NCBI GenBank assembly: GCA_016210245.1
Contig: JACQUR010000478.1
Span: forward strand, 1-17,148
Direction: 5' to 3'
Length of the DNA stretch: 17,148 bases
Source: Chloroflexota bacterium
GTDB taxonomy: Bacteria; Chloroflexota; UBA6077; JACQUR01
Below the pieces are notes generated by a model. It saw nothing but the letters and a program-made list of their open reading frames with translations. It did not search any database and had not been told where the DNA came from. This document shows positions 1 through 5,384 of this stretch, in pieces. The first letter of the stretch is position 1. Each line of letters starts with the position of its first letter. Made by a program: the position numbers and the translations under genes.

Positions 1-10
1 ACTCAGCCAT

Positions 11-310
11 GTTTCCACGGCTGAAAGGCCGTGGCCCAATTGAAGCAACCAAACGCGGTTCGACAGTGGCGCGGCGAAACGTGTTTCCACGGCTGAAAGG
101 CCGTGGCCCAATTGAAGCGCGTGCCCCCGGTCGCCATCCCCGCCCCGGTCGCCATGGTTTCCACGGCTGAAAGGCCGTGGCCCAATTGAAGCCCCTCCCC
201 ACAGCCAGGCCCCCGGGACGCCGCCGGTGTTTCCACGGCTGAAAGGCCGTGGCCCAATTGAAGGGCGGATCATCACGACGTGCAGGACGGCCTGCTGGCT
301 GTTTCCACGG
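11..310 (+). CRISPR. CRISPR array, trailer end (4 full repeats plus 1 truncated)
   Basis: Four near-identical 35-36 nt repeats start at 11, 83, 157 and 229, each beginning GTTTCCACGG and ending CCCAATTGAAG. Spacers are 47-82, 119-156, 193-228 and about 264-300 (36-38 nt). A fifth copy at 301 keeps only the first ten bases. The fourth repeat is followed by G where the others have C, so the repeat may be 35 nt. Each repeat contains a 7-bp hairpin (CCACGGC/GCCGTGG around TGAAAG). The ATTGAAG end suits the crRNA 5' handle of type I/III systems, and the decayed right end suggests a leader to the left, so transcription is probably rightward. The array runs off the left edge; no cas gene is in the window, so the subtype is unknown. 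Confidence 0.96.
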
Positions 311-334
311 GTACCCGAGCCGCGACTATGAGGG

Positions 335-441
335 GGCGGTCCCGGTGCGACGGGCCTCTGCTCCCGCGCGTAGGGTTGAAAGGCGGTGGTCTTGTTGGAC
401 AAGAAGGCGGTCCCGGTGCGACGGGCCTCTGCTCCCGCGCG
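335..441. repeat. Exact 36-nt direct duplication in degenerate post-CRISPR sequence
   Basis: Bases 335-370 are repeated exactly at 406-441. The 35 nt between them (371-405) include a stretch at 374-397 that resembles the middle of the CRISPR repeat (TGAAAGGC followed by a base and GTGG). The unit lengths match the array's own spacing. The region also looks like dispersed GC-rich repeat DNA: a six-bp hairpin (GCGGGC/GCCCGC) sits at 439-456. Either a decayed array end or an inserted repeat is possible. No gene is evident between 311 and 511. Confidence 0.8.
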
Positions 442-486
442 GGCAGGGACGCCCGCCCCACGAGAGCTTCGACTGGCTCGATCCCG

Positions 487-514
487 CTGAAAATCCTGCT
501 CTGAAAATCCTGCT
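487..514. repeat. Tandem 14-bp duplication
   Basis: CTGAAAATCCTGCT occurs twice, back to back, at 487-500 and 501-514. The second unit ends in the base pair where the MITE-like element begins, so the duplication lies just downstream of the DehI-like gene's ancestral stop codon. Confidence 0.8.
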
Positions 515-610
515 AATGTAACTCACGGATAGGCTGCAAGACGATGCTCCAGCAAGCTGGGCTGCGATCCCGATGCCAACTCTCGCAGCCTATCCGTGAG
601 TTACATTAGC
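512..610. mobile_element. MITE-like element with 26-bp perfect inverted repeats
   Basis: Bases 512-537 are the exact reverse complement of 585-610, with a 47-nt centre that encodes nothing. The arms begin GCTAATGTAACTCACGG. If the target duplication is TA (514-515 and 607-608), as in IS630/Tc1-type elements, the element proper is 91 bp (516-606), and the empty site would read GCTAGC, itself a palindrome. No transposase is present, so it would have to be mobilised in trans. The right arm overlaps the stop codon of the minus-strand DehI-like gene, and the transcript could fold into a strong hairpin there. Family assignment is inference; the inverted repeat is direct observation. Confidence 0.8.
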
Positions 611-1493
611 GCCGCTCTGGGGCCAGGCTGGGCGCGGCCACCGGCGCGCCCAGTGAGGCTCCGATGCGAAAGAGGGCGTCGTTGAGGATGAGGTCGGGCA
701 GCAGGTCGGTGAACAGGTCGAGCAGGGCGTGCATATGCTCCAACTCGTCCGGCCGCCCGAGCACATGCTCTATCTCGTCCGGCGCCAGCTCCAGCGGGCA
801 GGGCAGCCGCAGGGCGGCCGCCTCGCCCATGCGCGCCAGCTCGCCCGCCAGGCGACGGAAACGGTCCGAGCGCCGCTCGCGCTTGACCTCCTGCCACAGC
901 AGCTCCAGGAAGCCGGGCCACCTGGCCAGGGCCTGGTAGTCGGTGTTCACCAGCGGCAGGCGCAGGGTGGCGCGGATCGAGCGGTACAGGCGCTGCACCC
1001 GCTCCGGCGCCTCTGCTGGATCGACCATCTGGATCTCGGGATGGCGATACGGGCTGGGTGTGCGGCGCGGCTGGGGGACGCCTACGCCCGGCAGCGCCTG
1101 CCCCAGCCAGGCCAGGCGCAGGGCGTGCTGCAGGATGAGCAGTTGCGGGTTGCCGTACTCGAAGGCATCCAGCTCCCAGCGGATCTGCTGCAGGTCCGCC
1201 TCGCTCACGCCCCACTCCCGCAACTGCTCGGCGTTGAAGCGCGGCCGGTAGGACTCGCTCATGCGGCGGTAGGCATGCTCGACGATGGCCAGCGCCTGGC
1301 GCAGCAACTGCTCGGTACAGGCTGACGGCTTGGAGCGCGCCCAGAAGAGCCGCGCCGCCTCCGGATAGGCCGCGTAGGCGCGGAAGTTGGCCGGGGGCCA
1401 GGCGATGCCCAGGCTGTCCTGGATGTCCTCGAGCAGCCGGCGCACCTCCGGCGTGGCCTCCTCCGTGCGAACCAGGCGAACCTTGAGCGGCAT
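606..1493 (-). CDS. DehI-like (halocarboxylic acid dehydrogenase/dehalogenase family) protein
   Basis: The predicted protein has 295 residues. It shows the two-half architecture of the DehI family: related segments occur near residues 13-50 (LLEDIQDSLGI, then WPPANFRAYAAYPEAARLFW) and 166-200 (VQRLYRSIRATLRLPLV, then NTDYQALARWPGFLELLW). Family members include group I 2-haloacid dehalogenases, which hydrolyse D- and L-haloacids; from memory the catalytic pair in DehI is an Asn near 114 and an Asp near 189, and this protein has Asn115 (YGNPQ) and Asp185 (NTDY) at similar places. Whether it acts on haloacids is unproven. The ATG at 1493 is chosen because GGAGGGAGCC precedes it; longer upstream frames run into palindromic repeat. 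The TAA stop lies inside the MITE-like element. Confidence 0.7.
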   Translation of the reverse strand: MPLKVRLVRTEEATPEVRRLLEDIQDSLGIAWPPANFRAYAAYPEAARLFWARSKPSACTEQLLRQALAIVEHAYRRMSESYRPRFNAEQLREWGVSEADLQQIRWELDAFEYGNPQLLILQHALRLAWLGQALPGVGVPQPRRTPSPYRHPEIQMVDPAEAPERVQRLYRSIRATLRLPLVNTDYQALARWPGFLELLWQEVKRERRSDRFRRLAGELARMGEAAALRLPCPLELAPDEIEHVLGRPDELEHMHALLDLFTDLLPDLILNDALFRIGASLGAPVAAPSLAPERR

Positions 1494-1513
1494 GGCTCCC
1501 TCCACGAAGTTGA

Positions 1514-1580
1514 CAGTCGACAGTCGACAGTAGACAGTCGACAGGGGTACGAGCGAACTGTCGACTGTCGACTGTCGACT
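1514..1580. repeat. Inverted array of 7-nt repeats (CAGTCGA)n
   Basis: The left arm has four heptamers (CAGTCGA, one with A for C) at 1514-1541; the right arm has about three TCGACTG heptamers ending at 1580. Bases 1522-1544 pair with 1558-1580 with a single mismatch, around a 13-nt loop. It fills the short gap between the stop of the Rieske gene and the start of the DehI-like gene. There is no T-run, so it is not a standard terminator, although it would form a strong hairpin in a read-through transcript. Confidence 0.85.
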
Positions 1581-1600
1581 CCCTATAGAAAGGGCAACGT

Positions 1601-2476
1601 CTATGCCAGCGCTCGTCGCACCTCGATCATCCCCTCGCGCACCCGCACGTCGAAGCAGGGTTGGGGCGCGGTGGCGGGCCCGTGGACCAGGCTGCCGTCG
1701 ACCAGGCGGTACTGGGAGCCGTGCCAGGGGCAGGTGATGCAACCATCGGACAGCTCGCCCTCCGCCAGCGGCCCGCCCTCGTGGCCGCAGGTCTGCTCCA
1801 GGGCGTAGAGGGCGCCGCGCTGGCGCACCAGCAGCACGTCCACCCCGTCCACCACCACCTTCGTCGGCTTGCCCTCGGCCAGGTCGGCTTCACGCAGGGC
1901 CGGGCGGAAGTCGGGCGGCCCCTCCACCCAGGCGTTGCGGTTGACGGCCATGCCCAGGCGGTAGACCAGTTCGCCGCCCAGGTAGGCGCCGCCCAGGACG
2001 CACAGGTAGCCGGCCACGGAGAGGGTGACCGCTCCCTCGCGGCGCCCGCTGAGGCGGCGCGCCAGCGAGCCGCTGTACAGCAGCGTGGCCAGGGTATTGA
2101 ACAGGGCGTGGACCAGCCCGGTCTTGCGGGTCTGGCCGTAGGTCCAGCTCCAGTCCGCCAGCCCCGTGGCGGCCGAGCCGAGCGCCCCGGCCAGTCCCAG
2201 AGCGAGGCTGGCGTCCGCGCCCCGCTGCCAGCGCTCGCCTCGCCGGCCCAGGCTGGCCAGGTCGAGCAGCAGCGCCACCGTCCAGGCGCCCATGGGCACG
2301 TCGGTCAGGGCGGGATGGAGTGGGTGCCCCAGCCACACGCCGTGGAGGGCATCGCGCACGACCTGCGCGCGCGGCCCCTTGCCCAGTACCCGCTGTACCA
2401 CCCGCTGCAGCGGGTCGCCGGCGCGGTCGAGCCAGTCCTGTCGAGCGATCAAGCGTTCCACCACTTCTGTCTGCAT
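1601..2476 (-). CDS. DUF2231 membrane domain fused to Rieske [2Fe-2S] domain
   Basis: The predicted protein has 291 residues. The N-terminal half matches the DUF2231 pattern: LGHPLHPALTDVPMGAW at 49-65, followed by hydrophobic segments near 64-76, 89-108, 122-137 and 152-170, so it should be an integral membrane protein. The C-terminal part is a Rieske domain with the cluster ligands Cys230, His232, Cys249 and His252 (CGH and CPWH) and a typical GSQYRLVDGSLVHGPA end. A membrane-tethered ferredoxin-like electron carrier is the likely role; partner unknown. The ATG at 2476 is preferred over an upstream start because GGAGGAGG lies six bases before it. It is upstream of and in the same direction as the DehI-like gene, 107 nt away, so co-transcription is possible. 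Confidence 0.88.
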   Translation of the reverse strand: MQTEVVERLIARQDWLDRAGDPLQRVVQRVLGKGPRAQVVRDALHGVWLGHPLHPALTDVPMGAWTVALLLDLASLGRRGERWQRGADASLALGLAGALGSAATGLADWSWTYGQTRKTGLVHALFNTLATLLYSGSLARRLSGRREGAVTLSVAGYLCVLGGAYLGGELVYRLGMAVNRNAWVEGPPDFRPALREADLAEGKPTKVVVDGVDVLLVRQRGALYALEQTCGHEGGPLAEGELSDGCITCPWHGSQYRLVDGSLVHGPATAPQPCFDVRVREGMIEVRRALA

Positions 2477-2534
2477 GGCTGCCTCCTCCAGTTGGAATGG
2501 TCCAGCTCCGCCCAAAGCGCGGAGCCATACTTCC

Positions 2535-2540
2535 AGTATA
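2535..2540 (-). promoter_or_regulatory. Possible -10 box of the Rieske gene
   Basis: TATACT is read on the minus strand 59 nt before the start codon. No good -35 hexamer is seen at the right distance, so this is a weak call. Confidence 0.3.
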
Positions 2541-2572
2541 GGACGGCTGGCGACGGGTGGAGTGGGTGGATT

Positions 2573-2772
2573 TCAGAGATCGGTGCGCGTCTCCCGGTAG
2601 TCCTGCCGCCGGCAGAACTGCTGCACGTCCGACCAACGCGGTACATCAACCTCGAAGGGGTGTCAATCGGTGACGAGCGCGTGGAACGGCTTCCGCTGGT
2701 ACGGACCCGAGGCTGGACGTGCCACTCCAGCACGCCGCGCGCCAGTTCCACTACCGCCTCGTTGGATAGTTG
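2573..2772 (-). pseudogene. Remnant of an unrecognised small protein gene
   Basis: The minus strand between mazF and the Rieske gene encodes two protein-like stretches in different frames: NEAVVELARGVLEWHVQPR (about 2763-2707), then YQRKPFHALVTD, an in-frame TGA at 2665-2663, and HPFEVDVPRWSDVQQFCRRQ running to a stop at 2575-2573. This looks like one gene broken by a frameshift and a nonsense codon. The family is not recognised, and a chance frame cannot be excluded. Confidence 0.28.
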
Positions 2773-2778
2773 GGTGGC

Positions 2779-3159
2779 TCAGCTCAGTCCGAGGTTGTAC
2801 TTCAGTGCCGCGTCCACTTCGGCCATCTTGCGCGGGCTAAGCCGACCGATGGGACGAACCTGACGCTCCCCTCGGGGCGGCCGCAGGCGTGAGTCAGGAC
2901 CCTCCTGCTGAATGGTCGCGACTTGGGCGCAGTTGACCGCGCTCACCTCGGGCAGGCCGCTCTCCGTCGGGCTCAGCACCACCACGAAGGGGAAGGGCCG
3001 CGGCGGTATGGTGCGCGTGATGGCGGCAACCACGATGGTCGGGCTGTATTGATTGCCCACGTCCTGCTGGACCACCAGCGCCGGCCGCAAGCCTCCCTGC
3101 TCGCTACCTTTGGCCGGATCGAACTCGACCCAGTAGATCTCACCCCGCCTAACCGGCAT
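2779..3159 (-). CDS. mazF: MazF/PemK-family endoribonuclease toxin
   Basis: The predicted protein has 126 residues, a full length for the family. It begins MPVRRGEIYWVEFDPAKGSE, the classic MazF N-terminal strand, followed by GGLRPALVVQQD. Arg25 and Thr48 (AAITRT) fall at the positions known to be needed for RNA cleavage in Bacillus MazF. Such toxins cut mRNA at short sequence motifs and are held inactive by their antitoxin. The ATG at 3159 lies inside the end of the antitoxin gene (11-nt overlap), the usual arrangement for translational coupling with the antitoxin first. No lesion is visible, so the toxin is probably functional. Confidence 0.93.
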   Translation of the reverse strand: MPVRRGEIYWVEFDPAKGSEQGGLRPALVVQQDVGNQYSPTIVVAAITRTIPPRPFPFVVVLSPTESGLPEVSAVNCAQVATIQQEGPDSRLRPPRGERQVRPIGRLSPRKMAEVDAALKYNLGLS

Positions 3160-3403
3160 GGCCGATGGCTTCAGACACCGCCTGCAGGCTCGCCGCGGCG
3201 AACTCCTGCGACTCCCTGGCGTAGAAGGCATAGCCCTCCCGGGCTGTCGCATCCTGCTCCCGCGCCTGCAACTCGGCCAGGGCTCTGCTGATCACCTGGC
3301 TGCGACTGGTCCCCAACTCCGCCGCCCGCTGGTCGGCGTAGCGCACCAACTCTGCGGGCAGCGAGACGGTGACCTTTTCGACTTCCCGCGCGCGGCTTGC
3401 CAT
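3149..3403 (-). CDS. Ribbon-helix-helix antitoxin of the MazF-type toxin
   Basis: The predicted protein has 84 residues. Residues 8-42 form a ribbon-helix-helix: the strand VEKVTVSLPAELV, a helix RYADQRAAELG and then TSRSQVISRALAEL. These proteins bind operator DNA as dimers through the strand, and the C-terminal tail (about 43-84) wraps and neutralises the toxin. The ATG at 3403 has GGGAGG at five to six bases, which settles the start; longer upstream frames are not supported. The gene overlaps the downstream toxin by 11 nt, and autoregulation by the pair is expected. It belongs to the RHH antitoxins paired with MazF rather than to the AbrB-fold MazE of E. coli. Confidence 0.88.
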   Translation of the reverse strand: MASRAREVEKVTVSLPAELVRYADQRAAELGTSRSQVISRALAELQAREQDATAREGYAFYARESQEFAAASLQAVSEAIGHAG

Positions 3404-3534
3404 ACCAGCCTCCCTGACGCAACCTCCGTCGCTGCCCGTAGTATGCCACCTGCTACCGCCGGCCAGCCATACCATGAGGATGTCCACTCCAGCCGGCGGA
3501 GTGCGGCGCAAGCCACGCGAGGCCTTGCGATGGG

Positions 3535-3936
3535 TCATGGCGGGTTCTGCTGCGCCTGCTCGACCCAGGAGTCGTCCGAGCGCTGCGCGGCAGGCTGGCT
3601 AGTGACGGCCGCGCCCCGGGACGCTGGAGCCTCACCAGATTCCTTCTGGCGCGGCTTTTCTCTGCGCTCTTCCAGCAGCCGCTCCATGATCCACATCCGA
3701 GCAAGAGTTGAGGGGCCAAGCCCTTTGTCCCGCGCGATCGCCGCAAGTTCACCGATCACTTCGGCATCGAGTCGCACCCCCAGAATATGGCCCAGGGGGC
3801 GCTGACCCTTGGCCCTCTTTCCTTCCTTCCAATGCTTGGGATAGTCCAGCGGGCTGTGGGTGTCCCAGAAGGTGGCCTCCTCTTCCAGGGACTTGACCCG
3901 AGGGACTCGGTTGGCTGTTTCCTTGTTCGCTGACAC
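3535..3936 (-). CDS. BrnA/CopG-family antitoxin
   Basis: The predicted protein has 133 residues. It carries the signature EEEATFWDTHSPLDYPKHW (residues 18-36) followed by a ribbon-helix-helix-like part (LGVRLDAEVIGELAAIARDKG, then STLARMWIMERLLEER). This is the pattern of CopG-type antitoxins that pair with BrnT toxins. Residues from about 93 to the end are a low-complexity charged and Gln/Pro/Ala tail, longer than usual. A GTG start at 3936 is chosen because GGGGAGGTGA precedes it at good spacing. The gene starts five bases after the toxin frame ends, giving toxin-then-antitoxin order as in brnTA. With the toxin carrying a nonsense codon, it may be an orphan repressor. Confidence 0.72.
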   Translation of the reverse strand: MSANKETANRVPRVKSLEEEATFWDTHSPLDYPKHWKEGKRAKGQRPLGHILGVRLDAEVIGELAAIARDKGLGPSTLARMWIMERLLEERREKPRQKESGEAPASRGAAVTSQPAAQRSDDSWVEQAQQNPP

Positions 3937-3941
3937 AGATC

Positions 3942-4214
3942 TCACCTCCCCAGATGCTCCTGGTAGCGCCAACGCTCCGCCTGGGTCGTGTCCCGAGCAG
4001 AGATGGGGTAGAACAACCCCCCACCCCGATGAACGCCAATGATCAGCAGATAGCGCCCACCGCTGGTTCGCCCAAAGAGCGCTCGCTTGCCTGCACCTGC
4101 TCGAAGCTCCCAGTACTCGCCCATGCAGATGTCCTCCACCTCCTCGGGAGTGACGTGGTGGCGAGCGATGTGGTCCTCATTCCAGCCGTCCTAGAGCAAC
4201 TCCCGAATCGGCAT
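3942..4214 (-). pseudogene. BrnT-family toxin gene with an in-frame TAG at codon 8
   Basis: From an ATG at 4214 the frame reads MPIRELL, then TAG (4193-4191), then DGWNEDHIARHHVTPEEVED and on to GRYLLIIGVHRGGGLFYPIS and ARDTTQAERWRYQ at the end. This is the BrnT ribonuclease pattern: HIARHxVTPEEVE near the start and ISARxxTxxERxRY near the end. Family members usually have Trp at the stop position (LLWDxWN), so a TGG-to-TAG change is the simplest reading. Without the stop the product would be 90 residues, a normal length. Downstream starts such as the ATG at 4139 would lose the first helix and the conserved His residues. Either the toxin is dead or a shortened form is made. Confidence 0.7.
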
Positions 4215-4237
4215 GGAGCACCTTTCGTGTTAAACAA

Positions 4238-4266
4238 TGTATAACAAAAAGGACGCCGCTGCACAA
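4238..4266 (-). promoter_or_regulatory. Sigma-70-type promoter of the brnT/brnA pair
   Basis: On the minus strand TTGTGC (4266-4261) and TATACA (4243-4238) are separated by exactly 17 nt, and the start codon lies 24 nt further on. The -10 region overlaps a partial palindrome (GTTAAACAATGTATAAC, 4229-4245), which would suit binding of the autoregulating antitoxin. The AT-richness stands out from the neighbourhood. Confidence 0.5.
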
Positions 4267-4270
4267 TGAC

Positions 4271-4576
4271 TCCGACGTTCTTTGGGAAGCCGGGCTCGAG
4301 GCGATCTTCCGCATCCACTGTCGGGGCAAGCCCCTGGCCGAAGACGTGCACCTAGCCGAGCTGGCTGCCGAGACGGAGGGGCTGGTGGGCGCCGAGATCG
4401 AGAACGTGTGCGCCAGGGCGGCCTACCTGGCCATCGAGCGGTGCGCCCGCGAGAGCGGCGTCCCCGTCCCGGACCTCGGGCCGGCGCAGGTGGCGGAGTT
4501 ACGCATCCGCGAGCAGGACTTCCGCGCCGCGCTGGAGCAGGTCCGCGCCGAGCGGCTGAGCACCACGCCGGGCTGA
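4271..4576 (+). pseudogene. C-terminal fragment of a CDC48/FtsH-like AAA+ ATPase
   Basis: The plus frame reads LEAIFRIHCRGKPLAED, then LAELAAETEGLVGAEIENVC and ending with REQDFRAALEQVR. This is the sensor-2/lid part of CDC48/VAT-type AAA+ ATPases, where the family has (R)xIFxIHxRxxPLAxDVxLxxLAxxTEGxxGADI. The Walker A and B motifs and the whole upstream protein are missing: similarity begins near 4283, directly beside the divergent TA promoter. A stub expressed from the ATG at 4346 (76 residues) could not hydrolyse ATP. It ends with TGA at 4574-4576 and looks like a deletion relic. Confidence 0.72.
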
Positions 4577-4662
4577 GCGGACGGTTGCACCGTGCCCTTG
4601 TTGGCGTGCGGCAGTACTGTCCAGTATGGTTCTGCCAGAAGCAATCAGAAGCGAGGGGCGCT

Positions 4663-5037
4663 GTGGTCACCAAGTCGATCAGGCTCACCGACGTGGAGGC
4701 CGCTGAACTGCACGATTTTGTCGTGCGAACCGGCCAGGCCGAGGCAGCCGTGCTCAGGCGGGCTGCGTTGGGGGGCCTTCGCGCGGAGCGCTTGGAGGCC
4801 GGCATCGCGGCCTATCTGAGGGGCGCGGATACCCAGGCTGCGGCAGACCTCGCCGGCATGCCCCGCGCCCAGTTCCTGCACGAACTGATGGCCTGTGGGG
4901 TCACGGTGCTTCGCGGCCCTTCGACGGTGCTGGAGGAAGCTGCGTACCTGGAGGAACTGCTCGGTGACGAGCGCCTCCGCGTCGCGGTGGAGGCGGTCGC
5001 TGCCGAAGATGCCCGAGAGGCCGGGCCTCTAGGCTGA
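4663..5037 (+). CDS. UPF0175-family antitoxin-like protein
   Basis: The predicted protein has 124 residues. The first part (MVTKSIRLTDVEAAELHDFV) resembles a ribbon-helix-helix DNA-binding strand. The core AGIAAYLRGADTQAAADLAG and MPRAQFLHELMACGV matches the UPF0175 helix-turn-helix pattern (AxxxYxxGxxxxxxAAxxAGxxxxxFxxxLxxxGV). UPF0175 proteins commonly sit next to PIN-domain RNase toxins and act as antitoxins. GTG at 4663 is chosen for the GAGGGG just before it. A remnant resembling the end of a PIN toxin follows ten bases later, so this gene may have lost its partner. Confidence 0.7.
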   Translation: MVTKSIRLTDVEAAELHDFVVRTGQAEAAVLRRAALGGLRAERLEAGIAAYLRGADTQAAADLAGMPRAQFLHELMACGVTVLRGPSTVLEEAAYLEELLGDERLRVAVEAVAAEDAREAGPLG

Positions 5038-5046
5038 CGCTGGTGA

Positions 5047-5290
5047 GCAGAAGGCAGCCCCCCCATTCCCTCGGCTGGCCTCGAAGCCCTCAGCCTCCCC
5101 GTCCTGACTGTCCCCACCTTCGTGGTCGCGCTGCGCAGCCGCGAGATCCTGTCTGATCGAGCGGCGCGGCGCAAGCTCCAACTCATCGCGCCGATCACCG
5201 CCGCGACGTACGTCAACCACGCGGTTCGACTGGTCGACCGGCTCAGCCACTTGCTGTGGGAGCGGAAGATCTCGGCCGGAAGCGATGGGG
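5047..5290 (+). pseudogene. Probable C-terminal remnant of a PIN-type toxin
   Basis: Downstream of the UPF0175 gene the plus frame is open from 5047 and reads AGLEALSLPVLTVPTFVVAL, RSREILSDRAARRKLQLIAP and NHAVRLVDRLSHLL. The hydrophobic strand followed by a charged helix and a second helical segment resembles the C-terminal third of PIN toxins found next to UPF0175 genes. The N-terminal acidic active-site residues are absent, and no start or ribosome site exists. The frame continues past 5290 only as antisense of the helicase remnant. The family call is inference from context and texture. Confidence 0.38.
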
Positions 5291-5384
5291 TTTTCACCCT
5301 CGGTCTCTTGGTCCCCGCTCACCTCCTTCGTGAGCGGCGCTTCGGGCGGGACGGCGCGGCTTCGTGGGCAGACCGAACATCCGA

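Noticed and set aside
1494..1742. N-terminal extension of the DehI-like gene
   Set aside because: It translates the palindrome and the end of the Rieske gene; the ATG at 1493 has a good ribosome site.
1661..2863. Long plus-strand open frame opposite the Rieske gene
   Set aside because: It is antisense to a clear Rieske/DUF2231 gene with the metal ligands; the composition is a G/C-biased shadow.
4282..4662. Upstream extension of the UPF0175 gene
   Set aside because: It reads the AAA+ remnant out of frame; the GTG at 4663 has its own ribosome site and begins the RHH-like strand.
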